Source of the DNA: a virus
Length of the DNA stretch: 33,972 bases
Reading direction: 5' to 3' (one strand)
IMG/VR virus record: IMGVR_UViG_3300003498_000003
Span: 1-33,972 of that record
The stretch's first letter is position 1. Every line of letters begins with the position of its first letter. Below the pieces are notes generated by a model. It was not told the origin of the DNA. It was given only the letters and a program-made list of their open reading frames with translations, and made no database searches. The position numbers were made by a program, and so were the translations under genes. Positions 1-6,744 of this stretch are shown in pieces.

Positions 1-591
1 GATCTCCACAGATTTGGGCATTTTTCATCTCGTAAGGGTAGAAAACCAACGATCATAGTTGTGCATTGGGGGGGTCTTGACCCTCATCATTGCCACAGGA
101 TCTTCTCTAGCCCCGATAGAGAAGTCAGTTCACACGCAGGGATTGGGTTGAGTCCAGAAGGCAATCCTACCATTTATCAATATCTCGACCTCAACCACAA
201 GAGTTGGCATGGAGGATGGGCTAACTCTTACTCGGTGGGTATCGACATTTGTCAGCAACCTTCTTTGAAGTGGAAGAACCACTATGTAAAGAAAGGGTAT
301 GATGTACAAGAGACAACCAATGACACTGGTCGTGGAGATAAGCGTATTATCTCCTTAGATCCGAATGTAGCTATAGCTGTTCGGGAAGCAGTTAAGAGTC
401 TCTGTACTGCTTTGGACATTCCATATCAGTTCCCTTGTGGGTCTGAAGGTCAGTCTTATGATGGAGATTTCTATCATGGGGTGGTGGATAAGGGTTATCT
501 TACAAGAAACTTTACTGGCGTAATCGGACACCACCACATCACACAAAAGAAGTGGGATTGTGCGTGTTGGTGGGATACTTTATTTGGGTAA
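1..591 (+). CDS. N-acetylmuramoyl-L-alanine amidase-like endolysin (5' partial)
   Basis: The frame is open from the first base of the window, so the gene starts upstream; a GTG at 61 is only an internal codon. About 196 residues are visible. They match the Amidase_2/PGRP fold: a beta strand ending in V-V-H-W (His at 64-66), then G-H-H-H (first His at 529-531) and a K-K-W-D-C motif (Cys at 559-561). In this family those positions hold the zinc ligands. The expected reaction is hydrolysis of the amide bond between N-acetylmuramic acid and L-alanine in peptidoglycan, which in a phage suggests host lysis or cell-wall entry. The stop codon overlaps the next ATG by one base (TAATG), so the two genes are translationally coupled. 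No signal peptide can be judged because the N-terminus is missing. Confidence 0.8.
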   Translation, partial: DLHRFGHFSSRKGRKPTIIVVHWGGLDPHHCHRIFSSPDREVSSHAGIGLSPEGNPTIYQYLDLNHKSWHGGWANSYSVGIDICQQPSLKWKNHYVKKGYDVQETTNDTGRGDKRIISLDPNVAIAVREAVKSLCTALDIPYQFPCGSEGQSYDGDFYHGVVDKGYLTRNFTGVIGHHHITQKKWDCACWWDTLFG

Positions 592-890
592 TGATCTTGC
601 ATCTAGTGTCTGATCTCAATAGGGCTTTAGAGATAAAATCCCGATTAGGCTGTCCTCATATTCACTTCATCATAGAAAAAGATTGCGGGGAGTTTACGAC
701 TACTCTTGTCTGGATTGAAGTACTCACTAGAGCAACAGACCTCTGTATTAGAGAGGGTGTTTGTGTAGTCTCACATAGCGATCTTTCGAGACAAAAGGAT
801 ACGCTTAGTGATGAGGACATTCAATTTTTACAGAAGATGCAGTCTCAGCTAAATGGGAAGATGTTAGGTATTGAGGTAATCAAAAAATGA
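591..890 (+). CDS. Hypothetical protein, 99 aa
   Basis: The start is placed at the ATG at 591, which overlaps the amidase stop codon by one base. An in-frame ATG at 552 lies deep inside the amidase and is less likely. The protein is about 99 residues with mixed polar and hydrophobic content and no membrane segment or signal peptide. I see no recognisable motif. It ends in an ATGA overlap with the following helix-turn-helix gene, so the three plus-strand genes form one transcription unit downstream of the amidase. No function is proposed. Confidence 0.65.
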   Translation: MILHLVSDLNRALEIKSRLGCPHIHFIIEKDCGEFTTTLVWIEVLTRATDLCIREGVCVVSHSDLSRQKDTLSDEDIQFLQKMQSQLNGKMLGIEVIKK

Positions 891-1318
891 AATCTTGGGC
901 TTATGAAGCATATCAGATGTACATACAAGGCATAAGCTACCCTCAGCTTGAAGAACACTTTGGGGTTAAGCAAAGCACAATACGACACTACATCAAGAGA
1001 TATGCTTACGCTAATAGTTTAATCTACCCAAGACTCAAACCTGACTATAAACTGGCTTTTAACTTATACTACAACACAATGAGCATAAGAGACATCGCTC
1101 GATACTTTGGTGTCTGTCCATCGACAGTCACAAATTACATTCGTAGATATTCTGAAATGAATGGAATATCTACGAACAAATCCCACCACAAAGGGCAAGT
1201 AGCCTACAATCTTCGACAACTGGGTTATACCTATAAGAAGATATCTAAAATGCTTGGATACGAAAATCGTTCAAACTGCTATCGTGCCATTAAAAACTAT
1301 AAGGACAGTATATGTTAG
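887..1318 (+). CDS. Multi helix-turn-helix DNA-binding protein
   Basis: This 143-residue protein contains three tandem helix-turn-helix-like units: residues ~10-37 (I-S-Y-P-Q-L-E-E-H-F-G-V), ~58-85 (S-I-R-D-I-A-R-Y-F-G-V-C-P-S-T-V) and ~108-135 (Y-T-Y-K-K-I-S-K-M-L-G-Y). Each has the resolvase/transposase-type pattern of a short helix, turn and recognition helix, but there is no catalytic domain. The basic, Tyr-rich composition suits DNA binding. A regulatory role is inferred. It starts in a 4-base ATGA overlap with the upstream gene, and its stop overlaps a tiny downstream ORF. Alternative: a stand-alone targeting domain left from a recombinase. Confidence 0.65.
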   Translation: MKSWAYEAYQMYIQGISYPQLEEHFGVKQSTIRHYIKRYAYANSLIYPRLKPDYKLAFNLYYNTMSIRDIARYFGVCPSTVTNYIRRYSEMNGISTNKSHHKGQVAYNLRQLGYTYKKISKMLGYENRSNCYRAIKNYKDSIC

Positions 1319-1425
1319 CCTTACTTATTTTAATCGTTATTTCCATGACTATACATGGAATAATCAACTCCGAAATGTCTCCCGAAGAAGTGGAAGAGAT
1401 GTTAAAGAGTGATGAGTGGTATTAA
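1312..1425 (+). CDS. Tiny single-span membrane protein, 37 aa
   Basis: A 37-codon frame starts at ATG 1312 inside the last codons of the helix-turn-helix gene and ends at TAA 1423-1425. The first ~20 residues are strongly hydrophobic (M-L-A-L-L-I-L-I-V-I-S-M), followed by an acidic tail (P-E-E-V-E-E-M-L-K-S-D-E-W-Y). That is one N-terminal membrane anchor with a short charged domain. Near an amidase, a small membrane peptide could be a holin- or spanin-like lysis accessory, but there is no lipobox or cationic tail to support this. It overlaps the convergent gene at 1422 by four bases. Confidence 0.45.
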   Translation: MLALLILIVISMTIHGIINSEMSPEEVEEMLKSDEWY

Positions 1426-1850
1426 CCAATTTTAGTACACTTAGAGTGGGCGACTTTCCAATACCTGTTAGGTACTGAAACACCTACCTCTGATAAAAGG
1501 TAGTAGCCAGACCAAAAGTTGCGAGTTATGTACCCCAAAACTTTTAGAGAAGCACCTTTTAACTCGACCTCAAACTCAACCTTTTGACCACAATCCCATT
1601 TTGGATAATGACTATTGTCCTTATCACCTTCGACTGTAAATCGACCCTCTGTGTCTTGGGTCTCAGGTTGAGTTATATTGTTGGAAAAGTAAGAGAAAAG
1701 AGAAGCGTCATCAACATGAACATTTTTTATATTTTTTTCTTCGTCAACAACGCTGAAGACTTTATTCCTCTCGATCACATCTATGACCTCCAAGCTCTTC
1801 AGCGTTGTTTTTCCTACTAACAGTTGATGCCCTACCCGAAAGTCATTCAT
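1422..1850 (-). CDS. Hypothetical protein, 142 aa
   Basis: A soluble 142-residue protein. The first ~50 residues (G-H-Q-L-L-V-G-K ... V-I-E-R-N-K-V-F-S-V-V-D) look like a small beta-barrel, and a second beta-rich part follows a polar Thr/Gln/Glu linker at residues ~57-75. No catalytic motif is recognised. The start ATG is preceded by a G-rich Shine-Dalgarno-like run (GGGGGG). A class A promoter-like element lies about 40 bases upstream, so the gene is probably expressed early and on its own. Its 3' end overlaps the convergent 37-aa gene by 4 bases. Confidence 0.65.
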   Translation of the reverse strand: MNDFRVGHQLLVGKTTLKSLEVIDVIERNKVFSVVDEEKNIKNVHVDDASLFSYFSNNITQPETQDTEGRFTVEGDKDNSHYPKWDCGQKVEFEVELKGASLKVLGYITRNFWSGYYLLSEVGVSVPNRYWKVAHSKCTKIG

Positions 1851-1890
1851 AATGTCCCCCCTTGTTTTTAGTTTTTAGTTTCATCTAATC

Positions 1891-1918
1891 TTATATTATT
1901 ATATAAATTAGGGGTTAC
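1891..1918 (-). promoter_or_regulatory. Class A promoter-like element (before 1422-1850 gene)
   Basis: Read on the minus strand it starts GTAACCCCTAATTTATATAA, close to the element found before five other genes (core GTAACCCC plus an AT-rich block). It sits ~40 bases upstream of the ATG. Confidence 0.55.
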
Positions 1919-1924
1919 ATTTGC

Positions 1925-2440
1925 CTACCAGCGTGAGTCTTTTCTACGGAAAGAACCACGCTGATTATTCCTGCCCTTCTCGTAATGAGGTTGATTATAA
2001 TTATTCTGACGCTTTTCACGAAACACATCATTTTCCCACCTAAAGCGTTGGCTTTGGATCACATGAGTGGGGACATTATGTGTTCCTCTTTCATACAGTT
2101 GACGATCAGAAAGACCACCATCGTACAGGTTAATAACCTGTACCAAGTAGTCATTCTTTGTAGCCATTTCCATGTAAGGATCACACTCCCATTTACGAGT
2201 TAATGTGTTATGGACAACGATGACTTGAAAACCGTCTTCCATCGCTTCAAGACACTTTTTTTGACACCAACCATGAGCTTCTTTAAGTGCTTCATGGTTG
2301 AATGTGTAAACACCACTATCGTCTACAAAGAATTCGTCAGCAGACACTTTGAATCGGTCTTCAATTTCGCCACATATTGTCTCTGCCAGTGTTGTTTTCC
2401 CCGAACCACTTAGACCACGGACTAAAATTAGTTGCTTCAC
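1925..2440 (-). CDS. P-loop kinase, polynucleotide kinase/AAA_33-like
   Basis: 171 residues beginning with a beta strand and Walker A loop, R-G-L-S-G-S-G-K-T-T (~residues 8-17), as in small nucleoside/polynucleotide kinases of the AAA_33 or N4BP2-like group. The D-E-F-F-V-D segment near residue 35 and V-I-V-V-H-N-T at ~73-79 fit the phosphate-acceptor and Walker B regions. The expected chemistry is ATP-dependent phosphorylation of a nucleic acid 5' end or a nucleotide. The last ~35 residues are basic and Asn/Arg-rich and could bind nucleic acid. The start is GTG at 2440, supported by AGGAG seven bases upstream. A 54-aa gene lies ten bases upstream, so the two are cotranscribed. Confidence 0.75.
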   Translation of the reverse strand: MKQLILVRGLSGSGKTTLAETICGEIEDRFKVSADEFFVDDSGVYTFNHEALKEAHGWCQKKCLEAMEDGFQVIVVHNTLTRKWECDPYMEMATKNDYLVQVINLYDGGLSDRQLYERGTHNVPTHVIQSQRFRWENDVFREKRQNNYNQPHYEKGRNNQRGSFRRKDSRW

Positions 2441-2450
2441 TCAATCACTC

Positions 2451-2615
2451 CTAAAGTTGTATTTCAATGACCCTCTTGGGTTCTCTTTGCTCTTCTTTTG
2501 GTTTTAGCTCTGGTTGAGGTATGGGCAACCAAATCCTACGACTCTCATCCTCAAGTTCTCTTTGTCTTTGCTGTTTCTTGAGGCGTTCAATGATGAAGGC
2601 ATCTATATCAAGCAT
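2451..2615 (-). CDS. Small conserved-looking protein, 54 aa
   Basis: A 54-codon frame with a strong ribosome binding site (AAAGGAGC, 5 bases before ATG). It has a charged N-terminal helix (F-I-I-E-R-L-K-K-Q-Q-R-Q-R-E-L), a Pro-rich middle (I-W-L-P-I-P-Q-P-E-L) and a C-terminal beta-like tip (R-V-I-E-I-Q-L). From memory this helix/Pro-rich/aliphatic-tip layout resembles very small uncharacterised proteins of myxobacteria-like genomes; I cannot verify this. It precedes the kinase gene by ten bases. No function is known to me. Confidence 0.6.
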   Translation of the reverse strand: MLDIDAFIIERLKKQQRQRELEDESRRIWLPIPQPELKPKEEQREPKRVIEIQL

Positions 2616-2713
2616 ACCAAGCTCCTTTCAAGGTCATTAATTTAAATTGTAAACACAGGTTGAGCTTTTACCCAATTTTTTAATCCACAACACACCCTAC
2701 AGCCCTATAAGGA

Positions 2714-3166
2714 CTATCTTTGAAGGTTTTTTTCGAGAACCCTCTCGTCATAGTTCGCCCCTCCTGTTAAAGAAGCAACACGGCTCTGAGTATCCCGCCC
2801 TAAGTTTTGAGCGTCTAGCTTAGGCTTGATTTTAAGCTGTGGTACAGGCTTAGTCTCAGAGTAGTCCTCAATAAGGTTTGAGGGGATTGCTCCTTTGGTG
2901 ATAGCTTTGGCGAACTTTTTACGGTCTACCTTGACCACAACCTCACCGATAGTTGTGGGGTCGATGCCCTGTCGGTTAAGCTCGGCTAGTAGACCTGCTT
3001 CATCATATGATGTGCGAGATGAATCCACATGGTGAACATCACCAAGAGGTGTCTCGATCTTTTCTCCTACAGGGATATGCTGACGCAAGGATTTGATCTC
3101 TGCATCGAGAGCGTCTTTTAGTGCCTTGATACGACATAGGCTCTCTGCGATTTGTTGCTTATTCAT
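2714..3166 (-). CDS. Hypothetical coiled-coil-start protein, 150 aa
   Basis: The start is placed at ATG 3166 because GAGGAGG lies nine bases upstream; the longer frame to 3196 would place the ribosome binding site inside the gene. The N-terminal ~30 residues form a likely helix (Q-Q-I-A-E-S-L-C-R-I-K-A-L-K-D-A-L-D-A-E-I-K), then G-E-K-I-E-T-P-L-G-D-V and a mixed alpha/beta domain. The C-terminal ~45 residues are Lys/Gln/Pro-rich and probably flexible. The layout resembles small phage DNA-metabolism accessory proteins, but no family is recognised. It overlaps the upstream gene by eight bases. Confidence 0.65.
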   Translation of the reverse strand: MNKQQIAESLCRIKALKDALDAEIKSLRQHIPVGEKIETPLGDVHHVDSSRTSYDEAGLLAELNRQGIDPTTIGEVVVKVDRKKFAKAITKGAIPSNLIEDYSETKPVPQLKIKPKLDAQNLGRDTQSRVASLTGGANYDERVLEKNLQR

Positions 3167-3446
3167 TTCCAAGTGCCTCCTCGATAGCATCTGCATTGTG
3201 GTTGTATATTTCCATAAACAGTTCTTTGTGGTTGTATATTTTCATAAACAGTTCTTTCATGTCTCTCCAACCAGTAGACTTTGGGGCATTTTCTAAGAAA
3301 GTAAACCATACTTTGATAAAGTCAAAGTTACTCATTCCAGAAGGTGTTGTGATTAGGCTCGGTGTAGAAAAAGCCGATATGAACGCTTTCGCTGTTCCAT
3401 AGTCAGAGATTTTATTGATAGATTCTTTTGTTAGAGGGAATGACAT
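3159..3446 (-). CDS. Hypothetical protein with an internal 10-residue tandem repeat
   Basis: A 95-residue acidic, helical protein with no membrane segment. Residues K-E-L-F-M-K-I-Y-N-H are followed directly by K-E-L-F-M-E-I-Y-N-H, encoded by a perfect-register 30-base tandem repeat. The start codon has AAGGAGA five bases upstream. It lies between a 25-aa membrane peptide gene (ten bases upstream) and the 150-aa protein (8-base overlap), so it belongs to the operon led by the CNNM-like gene. Function unknown. Confidence 0.6.
   Translation of the reverse strand: MSFPLTKESINKISDYGTAKAFISAFSTPSLITTPSGMSNFDFIKVWFTFLENAPKSTGWRDMKELFMKIYNHKELFMEIYNHNADAIEEALGNE
3198..3257. repeat. Tandem 30-bp duplication
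   Basis: Two adjacent 30-base copies (3198-3227 and 3228-3257) differ at one base, 3212 versus 3242. They stay in frame and duplicate ten codons of the overlapping gene. Confidence 0.9.
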
Positions 3447-3455
3447 AATGTCTCC

Positions 3456-3533
3456 TTAAAAGATTGAGTAAAGTAAGAGGGTTAAAGGGAGTGTGATTAG
3501 CACCCACAGGAAAATTGTGATTATAAACTTCAT
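3456..3533 (-). CDS. Very small membrane peptide, 25 aa
   Basis: A 25-codon frame encodes almost only a hydrophobic helix (M-K-F-I-I-T-I-F-L-W-V-L-I-T-L-P-L-T-L-L-L). It fills the gap between the CNNM-like gene (stop 8 bases upstream) and the next gene, in the same direction. No strong Shine-Dalgarno sequence is seen (GGTAA upstream), so translation may depend on coupling. It could be a small regulator of the neighbouring membrane protein; this is inference. Confidence 0.4.
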   Translation of the reverse strand: MKFIITIFLWVLITLPLTLLLYSIF

Positions 3534-3540
3534 TATATGA

Positions 3541-4470
3541 TTACCCTACCTCACGCATACAGACTTGCTCGTCTGTTTCATCGGTGATCTCGGTTTGGGT
3601 CATCAGTTCCATGATGTCCTCAAGACTCACGACACCATCTGTTCCTCCAAAGTCATCTACCATGACAGCGAGGTGAGACTTGTTCGTGGTGAACTGTTTG
3701 AACATCTCTTCACAAGAGATGTTCGATTCAACCTTGAGGACAGGTCTTGTAAGCTCTTCGACAGTAGGGTTCTCGTCCTTAGCAAGAGCTTGGAAAGCGT
3801 CTTTGAGAAGCATGATACCCTTTACATCATCTCGGCTCTTACCAAGTACGACAAGTCGTGAGTGCTGACTCTCAAAGAGAGAGGGCTTGATGTCCTCTAG
3901 TCGCTCATCTGCTCGGACAGTGGTCATGTTGACTCGTGGAGTACCAACCTGCTCAACAGTCGTGAGTGAAAGGTTATAAGTACCCTCGTAGATCTTCTCT
4001 ACGATAGCAGAAGGCTCTGCACCCTTAAAACGAGCTGTGAGCTTTCCTATGACCCAGTTGATAGGTGTGAGTACCCATGACAGTAAAACCATCATAGGAG
4101 CGAAGACACGACCCACAAAGAGAGGGTTATTCGTACCATACGCTTTAGGGATGATCTCTGAGCAGATGATGATAGTGAAAGTGAGGATACCCATCACCAA
4201 ACCAACATACTCGCTACCAAGCCACATACCTGCGTTCGTACCGACAACACCACTACCCATGATGTTGGCGATGTTATTACAGATGGTATTGGTGCTAATA
4301 AAAGACTCTTTATCATTCATCACCTTGCTCAACGCACAAGATCCGAAGACCTTGTTTTTACAGGCTGACTTAACCTCAGCCTTAGACAAGGAAGCGACAG
4401 CCATTTCCCACGCACTGTGGATAGCTGAGGCGATGATAGTGATGAAAAAAGCAGATAGTGTGCTGACCAT
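3541..4470 (-). CDS. CNNM/CorB-type transporter-like protein (DUF21 + CBS pair)
   Basis: 309 residues from ATG 4470, chosen because GGAG lies six bases upstream, as for other genes here; the frame extends to 4512 without a better site. The N-terminal half has about three to four membrane segments and matches the DUF21/CNNM domain: S-T-N-T-I-C-N-N-I-A-N-I-M-G-S and S-E-I-I-P-K-A-Y-G (the conserved E-x-x-P-K turn). The C-terminal half is a CBS pair ending in S-H-L-A-V-M-V-D-D-F-G-G-T-D-G-V-V. Family members (CorB/CorC, YfjD, TlyC) act in Mg2+ or Co2+ export or regulation. The CorC_HlyC tail domain is absent, making it short. A host-derived gene in a phage is unusual. A class A promoter-like element precedes it. 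Confidence 0.85.
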   Translation of the reverse strand: MVSTLSAFFITIIASAIHSAWEMAVASLSKAEVKSACKNKVFGSCALSKVMNDKESFISTNTICNNIANIMGSGVVGTNAGMWLGSEYVGLVMGILTFTIIICSEIIPKAYGTNNPLFVGRVFAPMMVLLSWVLTPINWVIGKLTARFKGAEPSAIVEKIYEGTYNLSLTTVEQVGTPRVNMTTVRADERLEDIKPSLFESQHSRLVVLGKSRDDVKGIMLLKDAFQALAKDENPTVEELTRPVLKVESNISCEEMFKQFTTNKSHLAVMVDDFGGTDGVVSLEDIMELMTQTEITDETDEQVCMREVG

Positions 4471-4512
4471 GTGGTTCTCCATTAAGAGTTGGTGGCGAGG
4501 TTCGATCCTCAT

Positions 4513-4536
4513 GTAAGGGTATAAACAAGGGGTTAC
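4513..4536 (-). promoter_or_regulatory. Class A promoter-like element (before CNNM-like gene)
   Basis: Minus-strand sequence begins GTAACCCCTTGTTTATA and continues CCCTTAC. It is ~43 bases upstream of the chosen ATG and back-to-back with the plus-strand copy at 4589. Confidence 0.65.
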
Positions 4537-4588
4537 GCTACACGCACAAAAACCATAAACACCTGCAAAGTAAAGGAAAGTTAGAATC

Positions 4589-4616
4589 GTAACCCCTTAT
4601 TTATATCATAATGTAA
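4589..4616 (+). promoter_or_regulatory. Class A promoter-like element (before 4662 operon)
   Basis: GTAACCCCTTATTTATA followed by an ATAATGTAA block, ~46 bases before the ATG at 4662. With 4513-4536 it forms a divergent promoter region. Confidence 0.65.
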
Positions 4617-4661
4617 GGGGGACAATCCTCACCAACCAACACTCCCCGAACGGAGAACGAC

Positions 4662-4985
4662 ATGGCTACCAAGACCAAGACCACCCTCACCTTCGATAAC
4701 TTTGAGAACGGCTGTAAGTTCTTCTACGCCAAAGGATCTGACACTGACACCGAGCTTGGTGTCATCCATCAGACTATCTTTGGGTGTACCGCAAACCTCT
4801 TTCTCGGAGCCCGAGGAGCGTGGTCACAACAAATCCCTGTGGGTGAGTTCACCTACACGAAGGACGCAGAGTCACACCTTCGCAAGCTGTTCAGCGACCC
4901 CACTCTGCTTGTTACTTTCATGGAGTCATATCGAGCCGAGCAGAACGCAAAGCTCGATGCACTCACACTACGAATCACTCACTAA
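4662..4985 (+). CDS. Hypothetical protein, 107 aa
   Basis: A soluble 107-residue protein preceded by CGGAGA six bases before the ATG. It begins M-A-T-K-T-K-T-T-L-T-F and has mixed alpha/beta content with an acidic C-terminal helix. It has no recognised motif. It is the first gene of a plus-strand operon with the WGR-domain and Sir2 genes, eleven bases before the next start. The operon starts from a class A element, so early expression is likely. Confidence 0.7.
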   Translation: MATKTKTTLTFDNFENGCKFFYAKGSDTDTELGVIHQTIFGCTANLFLGARGAWSQQIPVGEFTYTKDAESHLRKLFSDPTLLVTFMESYRAEQNAKLDALTLRITH

Positions 4986-4995
4986 AGGAGAACAC

Positions 4996-5241
4996 ATGGC
5001 TATTGACGCTATAACACAATGCAACCTATCCCCAACCTTCAGAATCCGACTGGAGCATAAGGATGGTCACTACAAGTTTTGGGAAGCCACAGGTCGCCCA
5101 AATGGAGATGTGGTCGTCCGTTATGGTCGCATTGGCGACTGGGGGCAAGCTATCAATAAAGATCGGGCTTACTTCGAGAAAAAAGCACCACAAAAGCTCA
5201 AGAAGGGCTACACAGTAAAGGAAATGACACTATCATGCTAA
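4996..5241 (+). CDS. WGR-domain protein
   Basis: 81 residues from ATG 4996, supported by AAAGGAGA six bases upstream; the open frame extends to 4702 but that part is a shadow of the upstream gene. Nearly the whole protein is a WGR domain: F-W-E-A-T-G-R-P-N-G-D-V-V-V, then the signature-like V-R-Y-G-R-I-G-D-W-G-Q (~residues 40-50). WGR domains bind DNA ends or nucleic acid in PARP enzymes and in bacterial proteins linked to DNA modification. The last seven bases overlap the Sir2 gene, so the two are translationally coupled. Pairing of WGR and Sir2 suggests an NAD- or DNA-damage-related role, which is inference. Confidence 0.8.
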   Translation: MAIDAITQCNLSPTFRIRLEHKDGHYKFWEATGRPNGDVVVRYGRIGDWGQAINKDRAYFEKKAPQKLKKGYTVKEMTLSC

Positions 5242-6026
5242 ACGCAATCAAATCAGCGGACAACATCCTTGTTGTCACAGGTGCAGGGATCAGCACAGCA
5301 TCGGGAATCCAAGCATGGAGAACAGGAGAGGATGCTGTGTGGGCTAATGATGTCCTTGAGAAAGGCACACAACGCTACTTCAATAAGAACCCAGCGAAGG
5401 CATGGGAATGGTATTTAGAAAAGTTCAAAGGTGTCTTTGAACTTGAACCGAATGACGCTCATAAAGCCCTAGCGGAGATTGGGGAGTGGTGTGAGTCTGA
5501 GGGCAAGACCTTTGACATCATCACACAGAATGTGGATCACCTTCATAACAAGGCGGGTTCACAAAATGTCATCGAGATACATGGCACAACCAACGCAGTG
5601 CGTTGTCCCAATCATGGGTGTGATCATGGTTCACCGAGAGGTTCAATCCCGATGAGCGAGGTTTGGGAGGACTATCAAAAGTTTGGGCAGACCAAAGACC
5701 CGAATGACTTACCTTGTTGTCCTAAATGCGAGATCCCTTTAAGAGCACACGCACTGTGGTTCGATGAGTTTTATGGTTCTCATGAGGACTATCGCTTAGA
5801 TGACGCTATGGAAGCTATAGAGGAAGCAGATATGGTGGTCTTTATCGGCACTAGCTTCTCTGTAGGGATCACTAATATGGTGGTTCAAGCAGGTAGGCAG
5901 ATGAGGAAACCGATGTATATCATCGACCCTAATCCGTCCCAAGAGTCCAAGAGCTTTAACTACACCACTGAGAGGGCAGAGGACTACCTACCAAACTTAG
6001 TGCAACAACTGACGGTTGAGGATTAA
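5235..6026 (+). CDS. Sir2-family NAD-dependent deacylase (sirtuin)
   Basis: 263 residues covering a complete sirtuin core. Visible motifs are G-A-G-I-S-T-A-S-G-I (~16-25) for NAD binding, T-Q-N-V-D-H-L-H-N-K-A-G (~97-108), catalytic His in E-I-H-G (H116), two Cys pairs for the structural zinc (C124/C129 and C162/C165), and G-T-S-F-S-V (205-210). The expected reaction is removal of acyl groups from lysines using NAD+, giving nicotinamide and O-acyl-ADP-ribose. The usual F-R after the first motif is replaced by A-W-R. The final four bases overlap the convergent kinase gene. A phage sirtuin could reset host protein acylation or alter NAD pools; I cannot distinguish these from sequence. Confidence 0.93.
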   Translation: MLNAIKSADNILVVTGAGISTASGIQAWRTGEDAVWANDVLEKGTQRYFNKNPAKAWEWYLEKFKGVFELEPNDAHKALAEIGEWCESEGKTFDIITQNVDHLHNKAGSQNVIEIHGTTNAVRCPNHGCDHGSPRGSIPMSEVWEDYQKFGQTKDPNDLPCCPKCEIPLRAHALWFDEFYGSHEDYRLDDAMEAIEEADMVVFIGTSFSVGITNMVVQAGRQMRKPMYIIDPNPSQESKSFNYTTERAEDYLPNLVQQLTVED

Positions 6027-6592
6027 AGCAATCCTCTTATGACATCTAGCCTCTGACCCTCATCCATGTCGTACCAATCGAGCTTGATGTATTTAGTCTC
6101 TTTAGGGAGTCTATCTGGAATCTGCATGACTTGAACCTGTAACTTGTGCAGATAAGACTCCTCAATACCCGACTCAAATTCTCTGCCTCGTTTAGAAATC
6201 CTATCCATAGCTTGCTCTACGCTAACATGGAGGTGGATACAAATATCAACAGGGGGGATATAAGGCTTAAGCATTTCAAAGTGCTTCATGTACGAGCTGT
6301 GTTCATCTTCGGTAAGGACTCCATCATCTCTTAAGAGGTTGGCAAAGCAGGAGTCTCCGAAGATTGAACGATCAAGCAAGGTATTTTCTGGTAGATGTTT
6401 TGAGAACCTGTCATAGAGAAAGTGCATTTGAAGCGTATAAGCCCATCGGCTTGGATCGTCAGAATAGAACTTTTCAAGGAACGGATTATCTCCTACCGAT
6501 TCATACATGGGAGTAAGGTTAAAGTGTTTACTGGCTTCTTTTGTGAATGTGGACTTACCGACACCGATAAGACCCTCTACGATTATTCTCAT
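6023..6592 (-). CDS. Deoxynucleoside kinase (dCK/dGK-like)
   Basis: 189 residues with the typical layout of the dNK family: Walker A E-G-L-I-G-V-G-K-S-T (6-15), Y-E-S-V-G-D-N-P-F-L-E-K-F-Y (30-43) with the catalytic/substrate Glu, Q-M-H-F-L-Y-D-R (55-62), the L-D-R-S motif (73-76) and an Arg-rich lid R-I-S-K-R-G-R-E-F-E (131-140). It would phosphorylate deoxynucleosides with ATP to feed the dNTP pool for phage replication. The ATG has AAAGGAGG eight bases upstream. The terminal four bases overlap the sirtuin gene on the other strand. Confidence 0.9.
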   Translation of the reverse strand: MRIIVEGLIGVGKSTFTKEASKHFNLTPMYESVGDNPFLEKFYSDDPSRWAYTLQMHFLYDRFSKHLPENTLLDRSIFGDSCFANLLRDDGVLTEDEHSSYMKHFEMLKPYIPPVDICIHLHVSVEQAMDRISKRGREFESGIEESYLHKLQVQVMQIPDRLPKETKYIKLDWYDMDEGQRLDVIRGLL

Positions 6593-6603
6593 GTGAGCTA
6601 CCT

Positions 6604-6632
6604 CCTTTGATGTGTTTATTTATACCTAGCAA
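6604..6632 (-). promoter_or_regulatory. AT-rich GGTATAAATAA promoter-like site
   Basis: On the minus strand GGTATAAATAAACAC lies ~25-35 bases before the kinase ATG. A second GGTATAAATAA occurs upstream of the gene at 8225-8422 (8456-8466). Only two copies, so weakly supported; T4-type late promoters (TATAAATA) look similar. Confidence 0.3.
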
Positions 6633-6680
6633 ATGTCGTGTTCTCTCTAACTTTGAAAGGAACTCAAATGAGATCTTTAT

Positions 6681-6696
6681 AGATAGTTTATTTATA
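6681..6696 (+). promoter_or_regulatory. Class L (late) promoter-like element, before 6745
   Basis: AGATAGTTTATTTATA, 49 bases before the ATG at 6745. This is the only plus-strand copy of the repeated TTTAATAGTTTATTTATA element. Confidence 0.6.
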
Positions 6697-6699
6697 ATT

Positions 6700-6713
6700 G
6701 GTCATAAGTGACC
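6700..6713 (+). promoter_or_regulatory. 5' leader stem-loop of tagged gene
   Basis: GGTCA-TAAG-TGACC forms a perfect 5-bp stem just after the class L element and before the shared TTTAACCTTAA leader. The other tagged genes have different stem bases at the same place. Confidence 0.55.
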
Positions 6714-6744
6714 TGTTTAACCTTAACCAAAATGGAGACAAAGA

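Noticed and set aside
4490-4508. A tRNA T-arm-like sequence (GAGGTTCGATCCTC)
   Set aside because: No acceptor, D-arm or anticodon stem can be folded around it; the upstream 50 bases belong to the CNNM-like gene.
4702-4995. N-terminal extension of the WGR gene
   Set aside because: It runs in another frame of the 4662-4985 gene, and AAAGGAGA before ATG 4996 fixes the real start.
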